This document shows, one piece after another, positions 1 through 8,240 of a stretch of 12,185 bases of DNA. The stretch is from contig JADNYJ010000826.1 in the NCBI GenBank assembly GCA_015501075.1, positions 1 to 12,185 of the forward strand. The letters run 5' to 3'. Position 1 is the stretch's first letter; each line of letters begins with the position of its first letter. This DNA is from Gymnopilus junonius. Its lineage: Eukaryota; Basidiomycota; Agaricomycetes; Agaricales; Galerinaceae. Position numbers and translations under genes: made by a program. The notes below the pieces were generated by a model, which did not search any database, was not told the origin of the DNA, and saw only the letters and a program-made list of their open reading frames with translations.

Positions 1-318
1 ACCCATAAAATGGCATGAACAGATAGCTATATATTGACTATGTGCTTAATCTAATAGGTGTATGCATATTTAATGGATAGAAGATATCTTTGTATGACTG
101 AGCAAAGGTAGAAAGGCTGGGTATATCACACCTCTTAAATATATGTATTCTACCAGTCCCATAGCCTTGTGACCTTGAGAAATTGCTGCAATAGGACTTA
201 TGTGCCCATACATGCAGCCTCTCAGCATCATCTGCCTCATCTATTATTCATGCTTGTGCTCAATAGTTCCAAAGTCTGAAGGTGGAAGGGGGCAGGCTCC
301 TAAAAGCAGTGCTCCCAG
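1..318. other. unassigned flank left of the minus-strand LTR
   Basis: No convincing coding region, RNA gene or repeat is visible here on either strand. If the neighbouring LTR were the 5' LTR of a minus-strand element, this stretch would be its leader and early gag. Read on the minus strand it begins with a TGG one base after the LTR (complement of 315-317), the triplet a primer binding site starts with. However, the translation does not match the gag of the other elements in the window. It could equally be unrelated DNA or another degraded repeat. Confidence 0.4.
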
Positions 319-1470
319 TGATAAGTTTAGGTAGTTTGTAGGTATGAAAAACAATATATATCACTTTTATTGAACCCAACAAATATCCTTGACTTGTGTA
401 AGTTCTGGGGAGTGTAAGTATCAATGTCTTTTAATTAGATTCACTTTTATGGGGTTTTACAATGGATTGTAGGGGCTCTTTGGATAATGGATCGCTTTAA
501 TTGACTTTCTGGCTTGGAACTTCTCTAAACTTGACTAATCTCTTCTTGAGATAAAACTAGGCTCTGGCTATGCTTTTGAACTAAAAGACTTCGTACTTTT
601 GTAGCTGAGTGATGCTCTGTCTACTCCCAACTACTCAACTAGGTCCTGACTTGAATAATAAGCCTTTGCTTAATCTATCTCTATCTGAGCTCAATTCTTA
701 GTTTGTCTGAAGCTTCTTCGCTTTTATATCAATCAATTATCTTTCTATTATCTCGTTTAGAAGCCAGACGCTCGATTGGATTGCTACAACTCGAGGGGTA
801 CTGTCTGCTTGCTTTTCTACACTAATTCTACTGGGTTTTTATACTATTTTCCTGGGCATCTTACTAAGCTAATTTGATAAGCACTGTGTAATTAATTATC
901 TTGTCATTGGTCCGCTTTGGAGTGAGGGGAATTATGCCATTGGTAGGGCATATTCATCAAGTGCCGAATATTTAACTCATTGCCATTTAAGGCATTTTAT
1001 CGGATTAATATTCCTGCTGTTGTGATCTTGCAACGGCTGGTACATTATAGTGTCTTTAATATTTTATCTACCTCGCAGAGGATTTGTCTGAGCCCTCAGG
1101 GGATTGCTAATGTGTCTAGGATAGGTATATTCTTATTAGTTTTACGAGGTAGTGTGAGGGGACAAGCGTCCTTGTGTCGTGTCTTCGTATTACCAAAAAT
1201 AGCACTTGCTCCAATGTCGATCATCATGGATCATTCCATTTCTGGTTACATTCCTCCGGATGATAAAAATAGATTACACCGCTTCGGAGTAATTGACTTG
1301 TTTAGTCTGCCATTCTGCATTTCTATATCAGGTCAAAGGCTGTTCCCATTGTCTGTGCACGTCTCCGCGCTCCCTTGGTAGTAATTTTAAATAACTCGAG
1401 GCCCCTACTAGTGTTGTAAGGACTTTAGTAATTCACTTGTGTATCTTATAATAAATGATTAAGGATTACA
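319..1470 (-). repeat. full-length LTR of a Ty3/Gypsy retrotransposon, minus orientation (solo or element-terminal)
   Basis: This segment is the reverse complement of the LTR at 7088-8238 over its whole length, with only small indels. Read on the minus strand it starts TGTAATCC and ends CTTATCA, giving the TG...CA ends expected of an LTR. The length is 1152 bp. By eye the two copies are roughly 92-94% identical and most differences are transitions. The flanking pentamers (314-318 CCCAG and 1471-1475 GTCGA) do not form a target-site duplication, so it is not a clean solo LTR from a simple insertion. No purine-rich tract precedes it on the minus strand, which argues against a 3' LTR. Open frames inside it, such as the one at 980-1381, are not conserved as proteins and are taken as chance. 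Confidence 0.9.
836..843 (-). promoter_or_regulatory. TATA box of the minus-strand LTR
   Basis: The minus strand reads TATAAAAA here, at the position equivalent to 7713-7720 in the plus-strand LTR. The surrounding bases are conserved in both copies. In LTR retrotransposons the U3 part of the LTR carries an RNA polymerase II core promoter, and this is the best candidate. The minus-strand AATAAA at 366-371, equivalent to 8186-8191, is a candidate polyadenylation signal in the same LTR. Confidence 0.55.
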
Positions 1471-1738
1471 GTCGACTATCTCATAGTGCATAAATGTGAT
1501 AGTGCATGGCTCAAAGGCCGGAACCATCCATGTTCCCAAGGAATTTCAGCCATAGCGCATATTGCATAATGCATAGCCCTTGTCAGCCAATTATGCATTA
1601 CCAAATTGATTATGCAGACCAAATATGGGTATGAATGGTGGTCTCGAGTGCTGGTAAATATCTCATTGTTATGGAAATTTGTAGCTTAGGCAAACCTAGA
1701 GTATTTGCATTCAAATTGACCCTCTTTCCACTATTGCT
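1471..1738 (+). other. probable 5' terminal region of the pogo/Tigger-type transposon, with short repeats
   Basis: This non-coding stretch lies between the LTR edge and the transposase start. It carries the nonamer ATAGYGCAT three times on the same strand (1483-1491, 1499-1507, 1552-1560) and several near-palindromic GCATAATGCAT-like words between 1561 and 1616. Clustered short repeats next to a transposase gene are typical of terminal or subterminal transposase-binding regions, but the matching right end of the transposon is absent from the window, so a terminal inverted repeat cannot be shown. The transposase promoter would also lie here; I see no clear TATA box. Confidence 0.4.
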
Positions 1739-2605
1739 ATGCCTAAGGAGCTCACTCGAAAGCCTTGCGAGAAGCCCCCACCATACAACAGACCACCTAA
1801 GCAAAAGGTTAACAAAGACATCCCAAAGACGTCCGCCAAACCCAAAAAACAACCAGGACAAGAGCTTCTGACACTTTCAGACTGGCTTACTGTCTTCGCA
1901 TTTATAGACAAATATCCCCATCTTTCGCAAGGCGAAGTTGTCAAGCACTTCAAGGAGAAGGTTGATGGTGCTCTGGAATTCACCCAGTCTTCGCTTTCAC
2001 AGAATCTGAAAAGGAGAAAAGAACATGAAGAAAGGAGCAAGTCGACTCCCATGGCTCTATCCTCCAAATGGGTCCGAGTGGTGACTCGTCCAGATGTTGA
2101 ATGTGCCTTGCTTCTTTGGACCCATCATCTGGAAGAAATTGGGGAGACTTACACAGGGGTTATGCTTCAAGAGAAGTGGAAGTGCTTCGAGGAGCTCTTC
2201 AATGTCCCTGAAGGGGAATGCCTTTCAGGCCCAGGCTGGATCACTCCATTCTGCAAACAATACAAGATCAAGGAGTTTAAACATCATGGTGAAGCTGGCT
2301 CCGTAAACCTTGATGCTGTCGAACAAGAATGCAAATGAATGCAGGCCATATTGCGCAAATACAAGCTCTGTGATCAACTGAATTTCGACGAGACTGCCAT
2401 GTTCTGGCAAGCTTCTCCTGACTGAGGTTTGGCATCGACGCAGATGAGTGGGAAGAAGAAGGTGAAGGATAGGATTATGATTGGGTTTTGTTGCAATGCA
2501 GACAGGAGCGAGAAGTTTGAGCCCTTTTATATTGGGAAGGCAAAGAATCCGAGGGCTTTTGGGAAGAAGGGACCAATGGGAGAAGGATATTATTATTGCA
2601 ACAAT
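1739..2605 (+). pseudogene. truncated CENP-B/Tigger-like (pogo) DDE transposase
   Basis: One reading frame runs from the ATG at 1739 to about 2605, broken by TGA at 2336 and 2423. Residues 1-40 are basic and proline-rich. Residues about 44-92 form an N-terminal helix-turn-helix (LTLSDWLTVFAFIDKYP onwards) like the CENP-B/psq DNA-binding fold. Residues about 117-188 fit the second CENPB-type helix-turn-helix. After the first stop comes the start of the DDE_1 nuclease domain: QLNFDETAMFW holds the first catalytic aspartate (codon 2387-2389), followed by a GKKKVKDR block and GYYYCNN. Homology stops there. The other two catalytic acidic residues are missing, so no transposition activity is possible. 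A complete family member would be roughly twice this length. Both TGA codons stand where the family normally has arginine. The gene is interrupted at its 3' end by the gag fragment of a Gypsy element. Confidence 0.85.
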
Positions 2606-2633
2606 GATGGTAGATAGAGTGGGAATGAAGTGA

Positions 2634-3227
2634 AGCAGGGAAGTAACAAATAGCACACAGACTTCAGTTGGCATAAAAGGGGAGCAAACAGATGCAAGTT
2701 TGGTGGCCTTTCTTGATGAATTAAAAATCACTAGGCACCAAGACAAGGAACTCATAAATGAGCTCATAAAAACAATGCAGGCCTTCACCAAAATGTCAAA
2801 TCCCCCTCAGCAGTCTGTAGGGTAGTACAGCCAGCCAAGCATAGCAGTAAACAATAATAGTGTGAATGCAGGTTGCTATTACTGTAGGGAACCTGGCAAT
2901 CACTGTGATAATTGTCCACACCACGACACTCATGTAAAGGAAGGGTGGATTATTGTAGACAATAATGGCCAAGCCCAAATGGCCAATGGCACCCTCATGC
3001 CCTCTGGACTGGGTTCAGTGTCCATGAAGGATCGGGTGGAGGCTATATCCAAGAAACCTGCTTTGTCAAGCCAGCATAAAACACCAGGGTTAATTCAAAT
3101 GACTCAAGTATTGGCTAATGTGGGTCCAATAACCCAAGAACAAGCTGAGGACATCTTGGAGAGGCTAGATGATGAAGATATTCATCAGTATTTGTACTCC
3201 AATAATAAACTCAATGAGGGTTTCTGA
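2634..3227 (+). pseudogene. gag fragment (nucleocapsid part) of Gypsy copy 1
   Basis: The frame is open from about 2634 to the TGA at 3225-3227, apart from TAG at 2823-2825. The N-terminal part has a charged helical segment (ELKITRHQDKELINELIKTM) that lines up loosely with the region before the zinc knuckle in copy 2. The zinc knuckle is at 2874-2915: CYYCREPGNHCDNC. The usual spacing CX2CX4HX4C puts histidine at position 9; here position 9 is asparagine and a histidine follows at position 10, so zinc binding may be impaired. Downstream, the block ANGTLMP matches ANGQVIP in copy 2. The capsid part found in copy 2 is missing. The role of Gag is to package element RNA in virus-like particles; this remnant cannot. 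Confidence 0.75.
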
Positions 3228-3235
3228 AGCATTTG

Positions 3236-4540
3236 ATGAAGGAAGTAGACAATAGTAGGGAAACAACTAAGCCCAGCTATTCAAAAACCCTGGAGGACCC
3301 CCAAATTCTTAGTCAAATAAATACACAGCAAAATACGAGAGATGAACCAGTGGGCAAAATACATGCTGCCCCAAAATCTGTACAAGAAAAACAAAGAGAC
3401 AAAGAAAGAGAAGTTAGAGCAGAGAAATGGAGTCAGGAAGTAGCAGAGAAAATCAAGAAAGCCAAAGAAAGAGAAGTCATAGAAGAAGAGTCACAGAGGG
3501 TAGTAGCAGAAAGAGAATCTGAAGCACATGTGCCTGAGGAACCAGAGCTACCATTTTTGGAGGTACAACCATTAACTGAAATAGCATGCAAAGATTTGCC
3601 TAAAGCAACAGGCCAAGATGGGCCTGCCTACAAGATAACCTCATCAATTGAAAAATATGGATTGACTAAGGAAATATTAGAGTGCCTAATGAACACTCTG
3701 GTCACTGCTACGGTTGGGGGAATATTGGGCATATCAGACACAATAAGGAAGGGTGCAGCCAAGAAAATTGCTAAAGTATGGCAAGCAAAAGTGGCTAAAC
3801 CCAACCAACAATTTACCTTGCAAATTGAAGAAGAGGCCAAGTCCGATGAGGAATCAGGCATGGACTCAGTTGTGCCAGAAGAACCTACTTCTAAGATTAT
3901 GACCTTAAGTAACTGGGTCAGAGTAGAAGATTTGCCTTTAACATCAGTGTACACTGTGCTTACTGAGGACTCAGATATCAGGCCTAAGGGAGCATGGGTG
4001 GCCAATGATCCCATCATGCAATATTATGATTCAGTTTCCGCAGAAGAAAGGCATATGCCTATTCTCATGGCCAGAAGTGTGGAAAATCTCAGAGCATGTT
4101 TTCCAAAGATAAATAAACAGGGAACCCACAAGACTGTATTAGACTCTGGCTTGGAGGTGGTTTCAATACCTGAGAAAGTAGCCACTAGCCTGGGGATCAG
4201 TTGGGACCTGGGTGATAAAATGGAAATGGAAGGAGTACATGGGGACATGGAGGTGACTCTGGGAATAGTGCACAATGTGCCTTTTGAGATCAGCAGTGTC
4301 ACCCTACTACAACAAATCCATATCATAAAGAAGGCCCCCTATGATTGCCTTATGGGACAACCTTTTGATGTGCTTGCTAAATCAATAGTGGACAATTCAG
4401 CAGGGGATGGTAGTCAGTTAATCACAATTACCAAACCTGGTACTGGGAAGAAATTAACATTCCCAACCTTTCAAAAGGGAAAAGCCCCACCTGGAATGGA
4501 CCAGAGCCAGGACTCATCTTTTCTGACCTCAAGTATTTGA
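3236..4540 (+). pseudogene. protease-encoding start of pol, Gypsy copy 1
   Basis: The first ATG is at 3236, eight bases after the gag stop and in the -1 frame relative to gag; a TTG just upstream extends the frame but is not a credible start. The frame is open for over 430 codons. The N-terminal third is highly charged (rich in KER and EE, residues about 45-105) and probably helical. The C-terminal part is a retropepsin: the region around LRACFPKIN aligns with LRSCYPKVN in copy 2, the catalytic triplet Asp-Ser-Gly is at 4142-4150 (VLDSGLEVVS), and YDCLMGQPFDVL near the end matches the conserved ILLGRPF-type flap-to-helix block. The protease normally releases Gag and Pol parts. This is the longest uninterrupted frame in the window. 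Reading continues in the -1 frame near 4490, where homology to the next segment begins before this frame's stop. Confidence 0.8.
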
Positions 4541-5606
4541 TGGATAATCAAGGAGAGGTAGCACTATTAATTGATTATGAACCAGAAAATGGGGCAATCA
4601 CAGTGGAAGGTTATACTATATCAACTACAGGGAGTTTCTCACAAGTGGGCCTAATGAATGCAATGTTAGAACAGGTCACTAATGAAATAAATATAGAGGA
4701 CCATGAGCATGAAAGAATTGGAAACTTCATGGCTCAGTCCATTAAAGGAATGAAGCAGGTGTATACACAATGCTTCATTCCTTTGGAGCCTAGTGCCATG
4801 GTCTTTCCTAATAAAGCACACACTAAACCAAAGCCCAAGCCCACAATGAAAGTAGGCAAAAAGTGAGTAGTTCAGTTTGCAGCTAAAAAGTATAAGCTGG
4901 TGGCACAAAAAGTTAAACCAATATATGGTGAATTATTGGACAAGTTCAGAATTAAATGAGATATTAAGGGAGATCCATTGGAAGGACTGCCTGAGCTACC
5001 CACCCACCCACCAGAGTTTACTCCTTTTGGGCAATATACCCAAGAATGGAAGGAACAGATGGATGCAGCTCATTCCAAGCTATTTTTGAATGATGAAGAA
5101 AGAAAGTTACTACACCAGACTATATGGGCACATGATACTGCATTTGCTTGGGATGAATCGGAAAAAGGATGATTCAGGGAAGACTTCTTCCCTCCTGTGG
5201 AAATACCCACTATTGAGCACACTCCATGGGCTTTGAGAATTATAAGGATTCCACCAGGATTATACAAGGAAATTTGTGAAATGGTTCTAGCCAAAATAAA
5301 GTCAGGTGTATATGAACCTTCAAATTCATCCTACCAGTCAAGATGGTTCATTATATTAAAGAAAAATGGAAAACTTCATATCATCCATAGTTTGGAACCT
5401 CTGAATGCAGTTACCATTGCACACTCAGGACTCCTGCCAGCCACTGAGGACTTGGCAGAATATTTTACAGGTCATGCATATGGTGGAATTCTAGATCTTC
5501 TGGTAGGATACAATGAAAGAATGCTAGCTGAGGTCTCTATAGGATAAATACTTTTCAGATGCCATTTGGGGCTATGAGGCTAGTGACCTTACCAATGGGC
5601 TGGACT
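4492..5606 (+). pseudogene. pol linker and reverse transcriptase N-terminal half, Gypsy copy 1
   Basis: Homology to copy 2 pol resumes in this frame at about 4492 (PGLIFSDLKYLMDNQ, compare FSDSLEDLIQEQ in copy 2) and runs to about 5535, with TGA at 4864, 4957 and 5170. It then shifts by -1 and continues to the MITE at 5608. The linker contains GDPLEGLPELP, matching GDPLEGMPVL in copy 2. The reverse transcriptase fingers and palm begin near FREDFFPPVEIPTIEH (about 5173). They include GVYEPSNSSYQS, RWFIILKKNGKLHIIHSLEPLN and FQMPFGAMRLVTLPMGW, all hallmark blocks of the enzyme. About two thirds of the residues match copy 2. The TGA at 5170 replaces an arginine that copy 2 keeps (GRFREDFFPP). 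The catalytic YxDD lies beyond the MITE. Confidence 0.85.
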
Positions 5607-5607
5607 A

Positions 5608-5756
5608 CTGTACCATTTCATTCAATTCGGCAGTCACGCATCACGGCCATTTTTTTTGACCCCGGATTTAATTCTTTCTCGGTTTTTCCGATTTTTTGGA
5701 ATTTCTGAAAAGTGCAAAAAAGTCACGTGGGTGTCGAATTGAATGAAATAGTACAG
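5608..5756. mobile_element. 149-bp MITE (TA target site, Tc1/mariner-pogo type) inside the reverse transcriptase
   Basis: The ends are 22-bp terminal inverted repeats, 5608-5629 and 5735-5756, with one mismatch (5614 against 5750). They start CTGTAC and contain ATTTCATTCAATTCG. The element is flanked by TA on both sides (5606-5607 and 5757-5758), the duplication made by Tc1/mariner and pogo transposases. Removing the MITE and one TA restores TGGACTAATTCTGTACC, encoding WTNSVP, exactly as copy 2 reads at 11895-11911 (TGGACAAATTCTGTACC). It has no coding capacity and is AT-rich with T-runs inside, so it must have been moved by a transposase from elsewhere. Its inverted repeats show no match to the Tigger-like fragment at 1471-2605 in this window, so that fragment cannot be named as its source. 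Confidence 0.93.
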
Positions 5757-6035
5757 TAATTCTGTACCTATTTTCCATGAAGATGTGTGTGCCATTTTGT
5801 GTGATGAAATACTGCTTGTAACCAACCCATACATTGATGACATACCCATCGCAGGTCCTAAGACCAGGTACAAACTCGAAAATGGAGGATATGAGACAAT
5901 ACCAGAAAACCCAAAAATTAGACATTTTGTATGGGAACATTTCCAGAACATTAATCAAATATTACAAAGGATGAAGTATTGTGGAGGTACTTTCTCCAGG
6001 CACAAATCTATCCTTTGTGCAAGTGAAATAATGGT
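5757..6035 (+). pseudogene. reverse transcriptase C-terminal half, Gypsy copy 1
   Basis: Reading resumes after the MITE with SVPIFHEDV, matching SVPIFHDDV in copy 2. The catalytic motif Tyr-Ile-Asp-Asp is at 5830-5841, followed by IPIAGPKTRY, which aligns with VGARGPATRY of copy 2. Further matches are YETIPENPKIRHFVWEHF and ILQRMKYCGGTFS (thumb region). The frame breaks near 6033, where GTGTAGGG stands in place of an expected GTGGTAGGG, consistent with one lost G. The polymerase active-site aspartates themselves are intact; inactivity comes from the breaks around them. Confidence 0.88.
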
Positions 6036-6788
6036 GTAGGGCATCGCTGCACTTATGAAGGGAGAAAGCCTGCCATGGAGCAAGTTAAAGTCATTACCAA
6101 CTGGGGACTGTGTAAAGACATTAGTGATTTGTGTGCTTTTCTCAGAACCTTCACTGGTTTATGGCCCTTCATACCCAATTATAGTATATGGGCCTTCCAT
6201 TTAAATAAACTCCTTAAAAATAATACACCTTGGGAGTGGGGGCCTGAACAAGAGCAGAGCATGCAGGAATTGAAAAACGGTCTTTTCTGTGTAGATGTGC
6301 TCTGACCAATAGATTATAAAACTCAGGGAGCTGTAGTATTAGCAGTGGACACATGGAAAGCTGTAGGCTTTTACATCTATCAGGAAGATAAAGATGACCC
6401 AAAGAAGAGGTATTATGCATGTTTTGCCTCTATCCTGCTCAATGAGCATGAAGCATGATTCTCCCAGCCAAAGCACAAATTATTTGGATTAATGAGAGTG
6501 CTAGATGTGAGTAAACACTGGCTAATAGGATGCAGAAAACTGATAGTTGAGATGGATGCATCCTATATTATTGGGATGTTGCAAAATCCTGACCTTATGC
6601 CAAATGTGACTATAAACTGGTGGATTGAAAATATAAAAATGTTCCACTTCACTTTATGCCACTGCATGGGGAGGACATTTGGACCAGATGGGTTGTTGCA
6701 CAGACCAGTTTATCCTGGGGATGATGAATATGAAGATTGCAAGGAAAGTGATGAAGCAACTGGGAGAACCCTCACCTCACCAATATAA
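6034..6788 (+). pseudogene. connection and RNase H domain of pol, Gypsy copy 1
   Basis: In the -1 frame after 6033, VVGHRCTYEGR is followed by the connection region (PWEWGPEQEQSMQELK) and an RNase H domain. The first acidic residue is in LAVDTW. NEHEA-stop-FSQPKHKLFG covers the second acidic position, and IVEMDASYIIGMLQN holds the third. Stops are TGA at 6303 (before PIDYKT) and TGA at 6456 (inside NEHEA*FSQPK); both sit where this clade usually has arginine. In the second acidic block the expected glutamate of the ELYG-type motif appears to be lysine (HKLFG), which would disable RNase H even without the stops. After the domain the sequence GPDGLLHRPVYPGDDE is the usual proline-rich linker towards integrase. 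Confidence 0.82.
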
Positions 6789-7087
6789 TTTGCCTTTCTT
6801 ACTTAAGAAGAAATGACTGCCCTAGCATCAGAATTTCTTATATTCATGGGTATTGTTAAACACCTCAGGCACCTGGTGGTGTCTGCTAACCAGACAGGTA
6901 GGATGCTGATGAGACCGTTACATGGCTATGTGTGAAAATGGGCCATCCCCATTACTTTTGACCATCTCTATAAATTAATATAGGTTGTTGATAGCCTTCC
7001 CAAGCTTAAACATCCCAAATATACTCAAGAAAACCACATTTAAACATTAAAAGCTTAATATCAGAAGATATAATGATTATGATCACC
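6789..7087 (+). other. degraded pol linker tail of Gypsy copy 1, no integrase
   Basis: The same frame as the RNase H continues through TAA at 6786 and 6807. An open piece from 6813 to 6932 (MTALASEFLIFMG, then KHLRHLVV) looks like the linker between RNase H and the integrase zinc domain, but the match is weak. Beyond about 6935 only AT-rich sequence with stops remains. No integrase HHCC or DDE motif, polypurine tract or LTR end is visible before the next LTR begins. Confidence 0.4.
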
Positions 7088-7712
7088 TAGTAATCAGTAA
7101 TCATTTATTATAAGATACACAAGCGAATTACTACAGTCCTTACACACTAGTAGGGGGCTCGAGTTTATTTAAAATCACTACCAAGGGAGCGCGTAGACAT
7201 GCACAGACAATGGGAGCGACCTTTGACCCGATATAGAAATGCGGAGTGACAGACCAAACAAGTCAATTACTCCGAAGCGGCATAATCTATTTTTATCATC
7301 CAGAGGAATGTAACCGGAAATGGAATGATCCATGATGATCGACATCGGAACAGGTGCTATTTTTGGTAATACGAAGATGCGACGCAAGGACGCTCGTCCC
7401 CTGTGCTCCTCATAGAACTAATAAGTATACACCTGTCCTAGACACATTAGCGATCCCCTGAGGATGTAGACAAATCCTCGCGAGGAAGATAAAATATTAA
7501 AGATGTTATAATGTACTGGCTGTTGCAAGATCGCAACAGCAGGAATATTACTCCGATAAAATGCCTTAAATGGCAATGAGATAAATATTCGGCACTTGAT
7601 GAATATGCCCACCCAATGGCATAATTCCCCTCACTCCGAAGCAGACCAATGACGAGATAATTAATTACACAGTGCTTATCAAATTAGCTTAGTAAGACAC
7701 CCAGGAAAATAG

Positions 7713-7720
7713 TATAAAAA
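7713..7720 (+). promoter_or_regulatory. TATA box of the 5' LTR, copy 2
   Basis: TATAAAAA lies about 625 bp into the LTR and is identical in the minus-strand LTR (836-843). Transcription of the element would be expected to start about 25-40 bases downstream, near 7740-7760. This is a motif call; no transcript evidence is available from sequence alone. Confidence 0.55.
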
Positions 7721-8185
7721 CCCAGTAGAATTAGTGTAGAAAAGCAAGCAGACAGCACCCCTCAAGTCATAGCAATACAATCGAGCATCTGGCTCCTAAA
7801 CTAGATAATAGAAAGACAATTGATTGATATAAAAGCGAAGAAGCTTCAGACAAACTTAGAATTGAGCTCAGATAGAGATAGATTAAGCAAAGGCTTATTA
7901 TTCAAGTCAGGACCTAGTTGAGTAGTTGGGAGTAGACAGAGCATCACTCAGCTACAAAAGTACGAAGTCTTTTAGTTCAAAAGCATAGCCAGAGCCTAGT
8001 TTTATCTCAAGAAGAGATTAGTCAAGTTTAGAGAAGTTCCAAGCCAGAAAGTCAATTAAAGCGATCCATTATCCAAAGAGCCCCCACAATTCATTGTAAA
8101 ACCCCATAAAAGCGAACTTAATTAAAAGACATTGATACTTACACTCCCCAGAACTTACAAAAGTCAAGGGATATTTGTTGGGTTT

Positions 8186-8191
8186 AATAAA
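8186..8191 (+). promoter_or_regulatory. candidate polyadenylation signal AATAAA in the LTR
   Basis: AATAAA occurs about 50 bases before the LTR end, inside TTTAATAAAAGCG, and is retained in the minus-strand LTR. In a 3' LTR such a signal would direct cleavage of element RNA. Fungal signals are degenerate and the base composition is AT-rich, so a chance match is possible. Confidence 0.35.
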
Positions 8192-8240
8192 AGCGATTTA
8201 TATTGTTTTTCATACCTACAAACTACCTACACTTATCATC

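Larger units (their letters stand above)
2606..7087 (+). mobile_element. Ty3/Gypsy retrotransposon copy 1, truncated at both ends and inactive
   Basis: Domains appear in the order late Gag with zinc knuckle, protease, reverse transcriptase, RNase H, the order of a Ty3/Gypsy element before its integrase. There is no LTR, primer binding site or early gag at the left edge, where sequence passes directly from transposase to gag within about 30 bases, and no integrase, polypurine tract or own LTR at the right edge. The element carries in-frame stops (2823, 4864, 4957, 5170, 6303, 6456, 6786, 6807, 6933), several net -1 frame changes and a MITE. It is related to copy 2 at 7088-12185 but is clearly a different subfamily. 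The missing pol 3' part may lie on the far side of copy 2 if copy 2 inserted into this element. Confidence 0.85.
7088..8238 (+). repeat. 5' LTR of Gypsy copy 2
   Basis: The 1151-bp repeat is the inverted partner of 319-1470. The right end CTTATCA is followed after two bases by a primer binding site, which identifies this as a 5' LTR. The left end is placed by alignment to the other copy. A TATA box lies at 7713-7720 and an AATAAA at 8186-8191. The part downstream of the TATA box is R and U5, giving a leader of nearly 500 nt before the primer site. The stretch 7838-8077 is almost identical to 481-720 of the other LTR, while flanking parts differ at roughly 5-12% of positions. Confidence 0.92.

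Noticed and set aside
1..318. Internal region of a minus-strand Gypsy element
   Set aside because: Only the TGG next to the LTR supports it. No gag similarity is seen on the minus strand, so I left it unassigned.
980..1381. Open frame of 133 codons on the plus strand, with a partner at 7178-7387 on the minus strand
   Set aside because: Both lie antisense inside the LTR, in the two inverted copies. The frame is shorter and differs in the second copy, and the product resembles no family I know. It reflects LTR repetition, not a gene.
2225..2791. Minus-strand open frame of 188 codons
   Set aside because: It lies opposite the transposase and gag fragments, whose plus-strand frames have clear homology. 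Its composition is that of an antisense shadow.
3236..4540. The long open frame as an intact host gene
   Set aside because: Its C-terminal half aligns block by block with the protease of copy 2, and it is flanked by gag and reverse transcriptase of the same element.
7088..8238. This LTR as the 3' LTR of copy 1
   Set aside because: Copy 1 is on the same strand just upstream. However, it lacks integrase and a polypurine tract before the LTR, and the LTR is followed by a well-formed primer binding site and gag, so it is the 5' LTR of copy 2.
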